A DNA stretch of 32,175 bases, taken from NCBI GenBank assembly GCA_022340215.1, contig JAJDOJ010000262.1, positions 1 to 32,175 on the forward strand. Reading direction: 5' to 3'. The number at the start of each line of letters is the position of its first letter. Positions within the stretch are counted from its first letter, which is position 1. Shown here in pieces: positions 1-7,518 of this stretch. The position numbers and the translations under genes are program-made. The notes under the pieces are model-generated. The model searched no databases. It saw nothing but the letters and a program-made list of their open reading frames with translations, and was not told the DNA's origin. The stretch comes from Gammaproteobacteria bacterium. GTDB lineage: Bacteria > Pseudomonadota > Gammaproteobacteria > JAJDOJ01.

Positions 1-139
1 GGACAGCGCCGCGCCGGGATCGTTCGTCATCAAGGCGCGACAACAGGCGCATAGTCGAACTATGTCACTGTTGTCGCAACACAGAGGACGGACGACAAAG
101 ACAAGCAGGATGGTATGTCATTTGACAGAAATCGCCTTA
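1..139 (-). repeat. MITE-like element, copy A (cut by window start)
   Basis: On the minus strand this reads TAAGGCGATTTCTGTC inward and matches the complete copy at 17048-17287 through its terminal inverted repeat and interior. It contains a strong hairpin at about 37-78: GCGACAACAG pairs with CTGTTGTCGC, and CATAGT with ACTATG, around a CGA loop. The outer end (TTA at 137-139) supplies the stop codon of the small gene to its right. The other end lies beyond the window start. No transposase is encoded. Confidence 0.85.
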
Positions 140-424
140 GAAGCCGATGTCGATGTGCGACGTGTTGTTGGCGTCCTGCGACGGGTCGGAGTAGACGCTC
201 GGGTTCTTGAAGAACGCGGACTGGTTGGCGTTGTTGATGGTGTTCACCAGGTCCTGTGTATTGCCCTGGGCAACACTAACGTCGGCGCTGAAGTCATACC
301 GCTTTTCCTTGGTTACGGACTTGAAAGGAAAGCCGGGCCACTTGTAGCTGGTACCGCCGGCAACGGCGGCCATCGCGTCACGGTCCAGGGTCTTGCTCTC
401 GGCGAGGTCTTTGAGCATCAACAT
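137..424 (-). CDS. Double-glycine-leader peptide precursor (95 aa)
   Basis: The first 24 residues look like a double-glycine leader: KDLAES, then LDRDAMAAVAGG, with predicted cleavage after Gly-Gly. Such leaders are normally removed by a C39-peptidase ABC exporter, which is not in this window. The remaining 71 residues are polar and Asn/Ser/Asp-rich, with no cysteine and no recognised domain. A good ribosome site (AGGAG) lies 8 bases before the ATG at 424. The leader is nearly the same as that of the peptide at 768-950, so the two are paralogous in the leader but not in the cargo. The TAA stop is formed by the end of the adjoining MITE, so the original C-terminus may have been longer. Function unknown; an exported bacteriocin-like or signalling peptide is inference. 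Confidence 0.72.
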   Translation of the reverse strand: MLMLKDLAESKTLDRDAMAAVAGGTSYKWPGFPFKSVTKEKRYDFSADVSVAQGNTQDLVNTINNANQSAFFKNPSVYSDPSQDANNTSHIDIGF

Positions 425-767
425 GATGAATTCTCCTGTGATTCGAATGGTCGCTTGATTTCAAGGGTCATGAACGATCAACCGTCCATGTCCTGAATAG
501 GGCAGCATGCGTGCCAGTTTTTGTGGTTCACAGGATATGTGGATGTAACTACTTGTAATAAAGTAAGAAATATTCTCCCTGCCGGGAGGCGTCGCGTGTG
601 CAGACGGGAATATCTAACCATGGCCTGGTGGGTTCCAGGAAACAGGATGGATGGATTTGCCGGGTCTGGTGCGACTTTTCCCTGGCAGCCTCCCTCTTCG
701 GGCGGTAGAGGGAGGCGTTGCAGTGCGAGGATGGGGAAGCCGGCGCTTTGCCGGCGAGTCCTGGAAA
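425..767. other. Intergenic region between the two leader-peptide genes
   Basis: No credible gene is seen. It holds the upstream region of the minus-strand precursor, including an AT-rich stretch at 527-560 that resembles one at 2378-2410. It also holds two GC-rich hairpins downstream of the second precursor: 688-696 pairing with 708-716 (nine perfect pairs), and GCCGGC at 739-744 pairing with 750-755. Neither hairpin is followed by a T tract on the minus strand, so terminator function is uncertain. Confidence 0.5.
527..560 (-). promoter_or_regulatory. AT-rich upstream motif, copy 1
   Basis: This 34-base AT-rich segment lies about 100 bases upstream of the 137-424 precursor start. It matches the segment at 2378-2410 at about 25 of 33 aligned positions with one gap; both contain GATATGT and TTGTA in the same order. 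The match suggests a shared promoter or operator. No confident -35/-10 pair was assigned. Confidence 0.35.
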
Positions 768-950
768 TCAGCGCAATTCGCGGCGCCGAATCACGCGTTT
801 CATGAACTCAGAGGTCTGGGCCCTCCTGATCTCTCCACGGTATGCGATGCCAGTGCTTCGCGCGCGACGCGAGCCGCCCGAAACGGCCTCCATCGCCTTC
901 TGGTCCAGATCCATGCTTTCGGCAAGATCCTTGACGACAATCCTGGACAT
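768..950 (-). CDS. Double-glycine-leader peptide precursor with very basic cargo (60 aa)
   Basis: The 26-residue N-terminus (MSRIVVKDLAES, then LDQKAMEAVSGG) matches the leader of the precursor at 137-424 almost position by position, ending in Gly-Gly. The predicted 34-residue cargo is highly cationic, with eleven Arg, one Lys and only three Glu, and contains no Cys. A ribosome site (GGAG) lies six bases before the ATG at 950. An exported antimicrobial-like or signalling peptide is plausible, but no exporter or immunity gene is visible here. The PP2C gene lies about 180 bases upstream on the same strand. The shared leader supports both precursors being real genes, despite their size. Confidence 0.68.
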   Translation of the reverse strand: MSRIVVKDLAESMDLDQKAMEAVSGGSRRARSTGIAYRGEIRRAQTSEFMKRVIRRRELR

Positions 951-1131
951 GCGATTCTCCGGTCTGTTGACACAATATCCAGTCGATCACGCTGTCGCTA
1001 CAGACCGATCGATTGGATGTACGGTGAGTATAACCTAAGGCGTCGGGAGGATTTCACCTTCCAGCAAGTCGAGCGGAAGGGAGCGGCGGCGTGCCATTGC
1101 ACGGCGATCAATCCTCGGAACGCCTTGTCTT

Positions 1132-1908
1132 TCAGCGCCAGGAAAGGATGGGGTTGATCAGTGTCTTCCCCGCCTTCTTGGGATCTTCGGCGTGGGTGAC
1201 GATCGCGGTGATGTTGTCCCGGGCGCCCCGCGACATGACGAGATCGACCAGGCGTTTGCAGCTACGGTCGCAGGTCCCGCGCAACAACTCCATGGCAATC
1301 TCCGAATCGGCCAGTTCTCCGTAGAGCCCGTCACTGCAGATCAGGAAGGTGTCGCCGTCCTTGATCTCCAGGATACGGCACTCCACATCCAGCGTGTCCG
1401 AGGCGCCGACAGCGCGGGTGATCTCGTTGCTCGGGGGGATGCTGTCCGCGACCTCGCGATCCATGATGCCGGCGGCAACCATGTCCTCCACCAGCGTGTG
1501 GTCTCTCGTCAGTTGGGTGAGTTTCCCGCGCCGGGACTGATAGATGCGGCTGTCTCCGGCCCATAGGCAGGCGCACTCCTGACTGTGGGCTAGCAGGATC
1601 GCCACGGTGCTGCCGATGACACCGACACCACGGCTCGAGGCCTCTGTTCTGAGTTCGCGATTGACGTCCTGGAGAATGGCGGTGACGGTGCGGATTCGGG
1701 TGGGAAGGTCTTCCGCGGAAGGTGTTCCAGCGACCCGGTCGACGATCATCTGACTGGCGAAATCGCCGACTGCATGTCCTCCCATGCCGTCGGCCACGAC
1801 CCAGAGGCCCAGATCGGGGGCGTCAAAAAACGAGTCCTCGTTGTATTCGCGCACCTTTCCGGTTTCGCTGAGGGACGAGGACGCCCAGTAGTATTGTTGC
1901 TGGATCAC
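1132..1908 (-). CDS. PP2C-family Ser/Thr protein phosphatase
   Basis: This 258-residue cytoplasmic protein carries the metal-binding motifs of PP2C/Stp1-type phosphatases: NED at 23-25, ADGMGGH at 39-45 (Asp40), GST at 99-101, WAGDSRIY at 116-123, SDGLYGE at 192-198 (Asp193) and RDNIT at 230-234 (Asp231). These enzymes remove phosphate from Ser/Thr using two Mn/Mg ions. It has no signal peptide or membrane segment and is of usual length for the bacterial form. It sits between the leader-peptide genes and the FHA/VWA gene, with a Ser/Thr kinase encoded nearby on the other strand, so it is the likely eraser of that kinase's marks. Its 5' leader contains competing inverted repeats (1930-1981). 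Confidence 0.95.
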   Translation of the reverse strand: MIQQQYYWASSSLSETGKVREYNEDSFFDAPDLGLWVVADGMGGHAVGDFASQMIVDRVAGTPSAEDLPTRIRTVTAILQDVNRELRTEASSRGVGVIGSTVAILLAHSQECACLWAGDSRIYQSRRGKLTQLTRDHTLVEDMVAAGIMDREVADSIPPSNEITRAVGASDTLDVECRILEIKDGDTFLICSDGLYGELADSEIAMELLRGTCDRSCKRLVDLVMSRGARDNITAIVTHAEDPKKAGKTLINPILSWR

Positions 1909-1929
1909 GATACGCTGGCCGAGGGTGGT

Positions 1930-1981
1930 GAAAAACGTAGTGGCGCTACGTCCGCACTACGGCATGTTCTCGCGCCACTAC
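1930..1981 (-). terminator. Hairpin plus T tract in the PP2C leader; possible attenuator
   Basis: Read on the minus strand, GTAGTGGCGC (1981-1972) pairs perfectly with GCGCCACTAC (1946-1937), followed at once by GTTTTTC. A second GTAGTG (1970-1965) could compete for the same CACTAC arm. The structure ends about 20 bases before the PP2C start codon at 1908. It may terminate transcription from the upstream small ORF or attenuate PP2C expression. The loop of the longer pairing is large (25 bases). Confidence 0.4.
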
Positions 1982-2084
1982 AGGATACGCATTTTCCACA
2001 CTTTCGGCGTTCGGCGCACTATCGGTGGGAGGAAATCCGGAGCGCGCAGCGATCGTTTCCGGTGGGTGGGCGATCGGCGCCGGC

Positions 2085-2107
2085 CCGGATGCCGCTCCGG
2101 CATCCGG
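2085..2107 (-). terminator. Ten-pair hairpin downstream of the 42-aa ORF
   Basis: CCGGATGCCG at 2085-2094 pairs perfectly with CGGCATCCGG at 2098-2107 around a three-base loop. It lies about 60 bases past the stop of the minus-strand ORF at 2168-2296. No T tract follows, so it may be an RNA-stabilising hairpin rather than an intrinsic terminator. Confidence 0.3.
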
Positions 2108-2167
2108 TAGAGCGCGGTGGCGCCAGGGGCAGTCTCCGGTGGAGGCCCGCCAGGCAGTTGCCTCGAC

Positions 2168-2296
2168 TCAGGCGCCTGTCAGCAGATCGTCGAAGTCTTC
2201 CAGGGTCCAGGCCTCGATGGGTTCGGGTGGATCCAGGTCCGACGGGTTGATCGCTTCGATCTGGAGGGTCCGGCTTTGGTCGCTGTAGTCGTGCAT
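2168..2296 (-). CDS. Small acidic protein (42 aa), unknown function
   Basis: An ATG at 2296 opens a 42-codon frame, preceded by a weak purine-rich GAGAG about eight bases upstream. The peptide starts MHDYSDQSRT and ends in an acidic segment, WTLEDFDDLLTGA, with eleven Asp/Glu and a single Arg. It has no signal peptide, no Gly-Gly leader and no domain that I recognise. It lies between the PP2C and VWA-FHA genes on their strand. The AT-rich segment about 80-115 bases upstream matches the one upstream of the 137-424 precursor, which supports it being expressed. It could be an adaptor or phospho-substrate, but that is a guess; it could also be spurious. Confidence 0.42.
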   Translation of the reverse strand: MHDYSDQSRTLQIEAINPSDLDPPEPIEAWTLEDFDDLLTGA

Positions 2297-2377
2297 GGGG
2301 GCTCTCTCGTGTTCGTTTCGTCAAGGCTTTCAGTCTATGTAGAGGCACGAAGCACGATATATGCCAAAAATTCTGGA

Positions 2378-2410
2378 TTTACAGATATGTCACTATAATT
2401 ATTTGTATTA
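2378..2410 (-). promoter_or_regulatory. AT-rich upstream motif, copy 2
   Basis: This AT-rich stretch, in an otherwise GC-rich region, is the counterpart of 527-560: GATATGT and TTTGTA recur in the same order and spacing, with about 25 of 33 aligned positions identical. It lies about 80-115 bases upstream of the ATG at 2296 and downstream of the VWA-FHA gene. It is probably a promoter or operator for the small ORF. Confidence 0.35.
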
Positions 2411-2532
2411 GCTTATGAAAATTGGTCTTTTATGAAGCGGGGTACGTGGCTGCACGGATTGAGAGCCGTTCTGATGTTTGTCTGGCGGCACCGATTTTTT
2501 CTAAAAGTCGCCTGCATGAAAACAGTCTGAGG

Positions 2533-4479
2533 TTAGTCCTTGCGCGCCGGCCTGACAACAGTCCCGTCCCGCGCTTCCTCCCGGTCCGGATTGGCGTGCT
2601 TCAGGGTTTCCGCGAAAATCGTCTCGTTGGTGTCGTCGGATTCCGGTTTCTTCTCCCCGTCGCCGCGATCAGTGGAGGATGTCTCCACTTCGACGGGTTG
2701 CGCCGGCATCTGCTCTGTCCGCGGAGAGGCCTCATGTTCGGTCGGTTCGGCAGCCGGTTGTTCTTGGGTGTTGGTCCGGGCGAACAGGTTCGGCCCTTCC
2801 GCTTTCGGTGTGGCCCGCTTTCCCTCTCTCGGGTTGGCCGGCTTTTCCTCAGGCGGTGCGCCGGTGGGTACCCGCGTGTGGCCGGGTATCTCCCGTGGCC
2901 TCGCAGGAGGCGCGGGTGTGCTCGGTCTCGCTGGTGCTGCAGCCGAAGGTTCCGGTGGTTCGGGTTGTCCGTGGCGGGGCAGGTCGGCTCCGGGCGCCAT
3001 CGCCGGCGCCTCGGCGATCACCGTCGCGGCTGCGGCTGCCATGACTGTCTCGTCCATGTCCTCCCTCTGCGGCATGCTGCAGAGAAATTCGAACCGGGCA
3101 AAGCGGATGCGGTCGCCGTTCTTCAGCCGCCGCTCTTCAACCAGTCGTTCCCCGTTTACCCAGGTCCCGTTGACACTGCCGCGATCGCTGATCCAGTAGC
3201 CATAGTTGCGGTATTCGATGACGGCGTGGTCGCGGCTGATCAGGTCGTCGCGGATGGCGATGGTTCGTGCATTTCCGGATTCGTCACCGGGCGCCCGGCT
3301 GATCCATGTCAGCTTGCCGGTAATGTCGTAGTTCTGGCGCCGCGATGCGCCGCTCACGTCTTCTAGCATGCATGGGGGTGTGAAAGCCACCTGCCCGGGC
3401 GGGACCTCCGGTTCCGAAGTGGGAGAGGGCCGGGAGGTGCGTCGCCGCAGCATCCCCGTCAGCAATCCCGCCACAAGCAGCGCGGCTGCAACGACCATCG
3501 GGATCGGGTTCTGTCTTGCCCAGACGAGGGCCTGGCCGGACGCCTCGACGATTCGCGCGATTGGAGCAGGGGTACCCGGCGCCGGTGGTTCCTCACCGGG
3601 TTCTACCGCCTGCCGGTCCATAGCCGCGGATTCCGCCCGTGGTGGAGCGAGTGGGGCGCGATCGGCTCCGGGTCCCACAGCAAGGGTTTCGGTTCCCGGG
3701 CTCTCGGCTTCGACCACGGCCGGCGCGGTCGCGGGCCGCGTCGGCGGTTCTGCGATTGCCGCGTCGGTTTCGCTCTGCCGGGCGGGTGTCTCGATGCCGC
3801 CGAGGGAGACCCCCACCGTCCTCAGTGCCATACCCAGGTCGTCGATACCGGCGGCCCGGAGATAGGTGCCGCCCGTCGTATGGGCCAGAGTCTGCACAAC
3901 CTGGATGTCGGCATCTTCCGACAAGGCGATCCCGTAGATCCGGATGCCGGCGCTGGCGGCCTCGGCACCCAGGATCTCCCGCAGCCAGCGGGAATAGTCG
4001 AAGTCCCGGTCCGGGTCCCCGGTGTCGATCGGGCCGTCCATCAGAAGGACGATACCGAGGTCGGCCGCCTCCCGCCCCTGGCTGCTCAGTTCGTAGATCG
4101 CACGCTCCGTCGCCGATGCGGCGTTGGAATGACGGCCCGAGTAGTCGAGTCCTCCGAGGTTCGCGACAACCGTGTCGCGATCCGCCGGCGAGAGAGGGAT
4201 CGCTGGCACCACGCCCCGGTCGTACAGCATGACCCCCACCCGGCTGTCCGCGGGCAGGTCGCCGATGAATTGCTCGAGGAGGGTCCTGACCCGAAAATCC
4301 GGGTCGTGTCGCTGCATGCTCGAGGAGTTGTCCAGCAGTACGACGATATCGAGCGGGCCGCCCGCCGCATGCGCAGTGAGCAGGGGCGCAAACGCGAGCC
4401 ACAACGCGGTTATTGCCGGCAGAACGGCGCGGGATAGCGAACGCCCGATTAGCAGGACGTTCGACTTGTAGATCGACAT
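2533..4479 (-). CDS. Membrane-spanning VWA-FHA protein
   Basis: This 648-residue protein has an N-terminal signal sequence (about 1-39, ending AHAA) and a von Willebrand A domain (about 42-228) with the MIDAS motif DNSSS (Asp50, Ser52, Ser54). A Pro/Ala-rich linker leads to one transmembrane helix (about 325-345) followed by RRR. A forkhead-associated domain follows (about 385-467) with the phosphothreonine-pocket signature R..S.DHA and the GSVNGTWVNG loop. The last 180 residues are low-complexity and contain short acidic DETV and NETIF motifs. The topology puts VWA in the periplasm and FHA in the cytoplasm. The FHA domain is the natural reader of phosphothreonine made by the kinase at 7519-8832, and VWA would bind an exported partner. 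It is divergent from the hydrolase gene, 45 bases apart. Confidence 0.92.
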   Translation of the reverse strand: MSIYKSNVLLIGRSLSRAVLPAITALWLAFAPLLTAHAAGGPLDIVVLLDNSSSMQRHDPDFRVRTLLEQFIGDLPADSRVGVMLYDRGVVPAIPLSPADRDTVVANLGGLDYSGRHSNAASATERAIYELSSQGREAADLGIVLLMDGPIDTGDPDRDFDYSRWLREILGAEAASAGIRIYGIALSEDADIQVVQTLAHTTGGTYLRAAGIDDLGMALRTVGVSLGGIETPARQSETDAAIAEPPTRPATAPAVVEAESPGTETLAVGPGADRAPLAPPRAESAAMDRQAVEPGEEPPAPGTPAPIARIVEASGQALVWARQNPIPMVVAAALLVAGLLTGMLRRRTSRPSPTSEPEVPPGQVAFTPPCMLEDVSGASRRQNYDITGKLTWISRAPGDESGNARTIAIRDDLISRDHAVIEYRNYGYWISDRGSVNGTWVNGERLVEERRLKNGDRIRFARFEFLCSMPQREDMDETVMAAAAATVIAEAPAMAPGADLPRHGQPEPPEPSAAAPARPSTPAPPARPREIPGHTRVPTGAPPEEKPANPREGKRATPKAEGPNLFARTNTQEQPAAEPTEHEASPRTEQMPAQPVEVETSSTDRGDGEKKPESDDTNETIFAETLKHANPDREEARDGTVVRPARKD

Positions 4480-4524
4480 GGACGGTTCGCTTTGTTTTGC
4501 TGACTAAAGGGTATTCTAGCGTGG

Positions 4525-5478
4525 ATGAATCTCAAGTCGATGTTCGTCGAAGCGCACGTGGTCGGTATCTTCCGCTTCCGGGAGGAGCATCCCGGTGCAA
4601 GGGCTTGGGTGTATCTGACCCTGCTGGCGGTGTTGGCGGGTTGTGCAACCCCGGCCGAGCGGATCGATGCCGAGGCGAGGGAGCTGGGGTTTGCGCGTCG
4701 TGTGGTCTCGGGCGGGGCATTTCGGCACGTTGTCTATTTCAATGAATCTCGGGGCGAACAGGCTGCGGGGCGTTCCGGTACCCTGCATGTCTATCTGGAG
4801 GGCGACGGTTCCCCCTGGATCAGGGAACGCTGGATCGCGAGCGACCCGACACCGAGAAATCCCGTGTTGCTCAGGTTGATGTCACTGGACGGGGCGAGGA
4901 GTGTCTATCTGGGGCGCCCCTGTTACCTCGGCCTGGCGGACGATCCGGCTTGCGATCCGATGTACTGGACCTCGGCGAGGTATTCCCCGGCGGTGCTCGA
5001 CAGCACCGGGGAGGCGCTGCACCGGGTCATGGAGGAACTCGATTCCCATCGGCTGGTACTGATCGGCCACAGCGGCGGCGGTGCCCTGGCGATGCTGCTG
5101 GCCGGGCGGTTCGAAGAGACCGCCGCGGTCGTCACGCTGGGCGGTAATCTGGACACCGACGCCTGGACCGCGCTTCACGGTTACAGTCCCCTGGACGATT
5201 CGCTGAACCCTGCGAAGCAGCCGCCGCTCGATCCGGACATCCGGCAGATCCATCTGGTGGGAGAGAATGACACCGTGGTGCCGCCGGAGATGGTACGCGG
5301 CGTGAGCGCCAGCCAATCCGCCGCCGTGTTCCGGGTCGTGCCGCGGTTCGATCACGCCTGCTGCTGGGGGGAGATCTGGCCGGACGTGCTTCGCTGTGTG
5401 TCGTCTGCGGATGCGGTATCCGCCGGAGACCACCCGGTAGAACGGCGGGGCTCGAGCTGCCCCCTGTCCTTCAGGTGA
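4525..5478 (+). CDS. Alpha/beta-hydrolase lipoprotein
   Basis: The 317-residue product has a hydrophobic segment ending in a lipobox (LLAVLAGC, Cys40), so it is probably a lipid-anchored periplasmic protein; the 25 residues before it make an unusually long n-region and the true start is not certain. An alpha/beta-hydrolase fold follows, with nucleophile elbow GHSGGG (Ser183), acid Asp249 in GENDTVVPP and His277 in RFDHACCW. The substrate cannot be told: esterase, lipase or peptidase activity are all possible. The final 30 residues after the His are not conserved-looking. It opens the plus-strand half of the signalling cluster, divergent from the VWA-FHA gene, and is separated by about 270 bases from the barrel gene. 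Confidence 0.83.
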   Translation: MNLKSMFVEAHVVGIFRFREEHPGARAWVYLTLLAVLAGCATPAERIDAEARELGFARRVVSGGAFRHVVYFNESRGEQAAGRSGTLHVYLEGDGSPWIRERWIASDPTPRNPVLLRLMSLDGARSVYLGRPCYLGLADDPACDPMYWTSARYSPAVLDSTGEALHRVMEELDSHRLVLIGHSGGGALAMLLAGRFEETAAVVTLGGNLDTDAWTALHGYSPLDDSLNPAKQPPLDPDIRQIHLVGENDTVVPPEMVRGVSASQSAAVFRVVPRFDHACCWGEIWPDVLRCVSSADAVSAGDHPVERRGSSCPLSFR

Positions 5479-5604
5479 ACTTGCGAAATCCTCCCATCCG
5501 CAGTTCAATGCGAGGGGTGTGCTTGATGTGGCCACTCGCGACGGTGGTCCTGTTTCCGCCTGCCGGACGGCGGATTGCCATGAACGGTTCGGAGACGGAG
5601 CTTT

Positions 5605-5630
5605 CTCAGTGACTACTCTCAGTGACTACG
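5605..5630. repeat. 13-base tandem duplication upstream of the autotransporter gene
   Basis: CTCAGTGACTACT at 5605-5617 is directly followed by CTCAGTGACTACG at 5618-5630, identical at 12 of 13 positions. It lies about 115 bases before the likely start codon at 5745. It may be a tandem regulator-binding site or a simple duplication. Confidence 0.6.
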
Positions 5631-5744
5631 GGTTCTGTGCTGGAGCCTGGGGATGCATCGAGAGCCCGGGCGAACTTCGACCAGCCGGTCCGTCAAACCG
5701 GCCCGTACCCGGCATATTCAAAACGATCAGGGGGATTGCAGACG

Positions 5745-7226
5745 ATGAAAACTTCAGGAGGTACCGGTACCCGGGCCGGGTTGCGGCCCCGCGTCGGTGT
5801 TTCGATCAGCCACGCGAGGGTCAAATCTGCCGTGGCAGCCACGTTTCCCATGCTGTTGGCGGGCGCGGGTCATGCCGCCACTCTGGGTGAGCTTCCTGGC
5901 CAGACCCAGTTGCAGTCAAACACGGGTAACGGGATCGCCACGGTCTGCGCAGGATTTGATCGTGGAAATAACGTGCAGAACCCCACGCAGCAGAGCCTCT
6001 TCGATACCTGCCGGTCGATGGTGCAGAACGGCAACCAGATCGCGGGGAGTGGACCGACCTCGGACAGTCTCAATCTACCCGAGAGCGAACTGAACGGCGC
6101 CATCCAGAATGCCGCCACCGAGGAGATCGCGATGACCAACACGGTCACCACGCGCACCTCGAACGGGCAGGTCGCCAATATCATGGGCAGGATCTCCGAG
6201 CTGACCGCCGGGGGCGGTGGGTTCTCGATCGCCCAGGTCAACGAAAATGGCACCCGGATCGGTGCGCCCGGCCGGGCCCTGCTGGCGGGCGCCGGACAGC
6301 GGGGTGGCGCGGCCAGTGCCGACGACGCCTCGCCCGTTAAAAAACTGGGCGGGTTCGTCAATCTGATCGGCAGTTTCGGCGAAAAGGACCAGACGGCCCA
6401 GGAGGACGGTTTCGATTTCAACACCATCGGCATCACCGCCGGTGTGGACTATCGATTCACGGATAATGTCGTGGCGGGTGCCGCGCTCGGTTACACCCGA
6501 CTCAATTCCAGCTTTACCCAGTCTACGGATGTCTCCGGCGGGGATTCCGACGCGAACGGGTACGGCCTGGCCCTCTTCGGCCTCTACTACCTCGATCGGT
6601 TCAATCTGCACGGCATCTTCGGATACTCCCGCAACAACTTCGACCTCCAGCGCAGCGTCGTCATTCCGTCGAACAACCCGAACATCGCCCCCCAGGCGGT
6701 GACCGCCGAGTCCAGTCCGGACAGCAATCAGTTCTACATCGCGGGAGGCGTGGGCTACGACATAGACACGGGGGCCTGGAACTATGGACCGTTCCTCGAC
6801 CTGCGTTATCTCAACGCCGACATCGACGGTTACACCGAAACCGGCGCCGGCGGGCTCAACCTGCAGGTGGACAGTCAGGACTTCGACTCGTTGCAGACCG
6901 TGCTGGGTTTCCAAGGCGCCTATGCGATGAGCCAGAGCTTCGGCGTCCTGCAGCCGTATCTGCGCGCGGCGTGGCACCACGAGTTCCTGAACGACTCGCG
7001 TACCATCAATTCGCAGTACGTCAACGAGTTCATCCCGGTCGGGGGCAGTCCCACCCTCCTGCCCGTCGTGACCGAGGCGCCCGATCGAAACTGGGGCACC
7101 ATCGGGGTCGGTTTGTCCAGCGTGTTCCAGGGTGGATGGCAAGGCTATTTTCTCTACGAGCGCTGGGTTGGACTGGAGTACATCACGGATAACGTCTTCA
7201 GCCTCGGAGTCCGGGGAGAGTTCTGA
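5745..7226 (+). CDS. Autotransporter-type outer-membrane beta-barrel protein
   Basis: From the ATG at 5745 the product is 493 residues. This start was chosen because an AGGGGG ribosome site precedes it and because it places a long signal peptide (about 1-44, ending AGAGHAA) at the N-terminus; the frame remains open upstream. A short passenger (about 45-195) contains two cysteines around an NPTQQSLFDTC segment. Residues from about 199 to the end alternate in beta-barrel fashion (repeated YGLALFGLYYLD-type strands) and finish with FSLGVRGEF, the terminal aromatic typical of barrel-assembly substrates. The passenger is too small to be a large adhesin. It lies between the lipoprotein hydrolase and the kinase gene and could be an outer-membrane partner of the cluster, but that is inference. 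Confidence 0.88.
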   Translation: MKTSGGTGTRAGLRPRVGVSISHARVKSAVAATFPMLLAGAGHAATLGELPGQTQLQSNTGNGIATVCAGFDRGNNVQNPTQQSLFDTCRSMVQNGNQIAGSGPTSDSLNLPESELNGAIQNAATEEIAMTNTVTTRTSNGQVANIMGRISELTAGGGGFSIAQVNENGTRIGAPGRALLAGAGQRGGAASADDASPVKKLGGFVNLIGSFGEKDQTAQEDGFDFNTIGITAGVDYRFTDNVVAGAALGYTRLNSSFTQSTDVSGGDSDANGYGLALFGLYYLDRFNLHGIFGYSRNNFDLQRSVVIPSNNPNIAPQAVTAESSPDSNQFYIAGGVGYDIDTGAWNYGPFLDLRYLNADIDGYTETGAGGLNLQVDSQDFDSLQTVLGFQGAYAMSQSFGVLQPYLRAAWHHEFLNDSRTINSQYVNEFIPVGGSPTLLPVVTEAPDRNWGTIGVGLSSVFQGGWQGYFLYERWVGLEYITDNVFSLGVRGEF

Positions 7227-7268
7227 CGGTATCCACGCCTGGAATGCGATGGCCTTTAGCCAGGAACA

Positions 7269-7293
7269 CCGGGGGCGGTCGTCCCGCCCCCGG
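7269..7293 (+). terminator. GC-rich hairpin after the autotransporter gene
   Basis: CCGGGGGCGG at 7269-7278 pairs perfectly with CCGCCCCCGG at 7284-7293 around a five-base loop, about 43 bases past the stop. There is no T tract, so it could be a weak or Rho-assisted terminator or an RNA-stabilising structure. Confidence 0.4.
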
Positions 7294-7518
7294 CCACACG
7301 GTCCCTTCGATTGAGGACTGAGGAGTCTCGAGAGCGCTCCCCATACGCTTCTGACGCTTCAGAAAGTCGCGCCGCACGGCGCTGAATTCACTACACTTCC
7401 AGAATCACGCTCCGATGACGCCGGTATCTCGAACCGGGACTGCTCACGGATCGATGCAGGCCGCATTGGGGCGAATTGCCGGACCACAGACGCTTCCCCG
7501 GGGGGGCGTGCCGCACGG

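Noticed and set aside
6075-7142. Long minus-strand open frame opposite the autotransporter gene
   Set aside because: It is antisense to a clear signal-peptide plus beta-barrel gene; high GC produces such shadows, and the translation has no domain.
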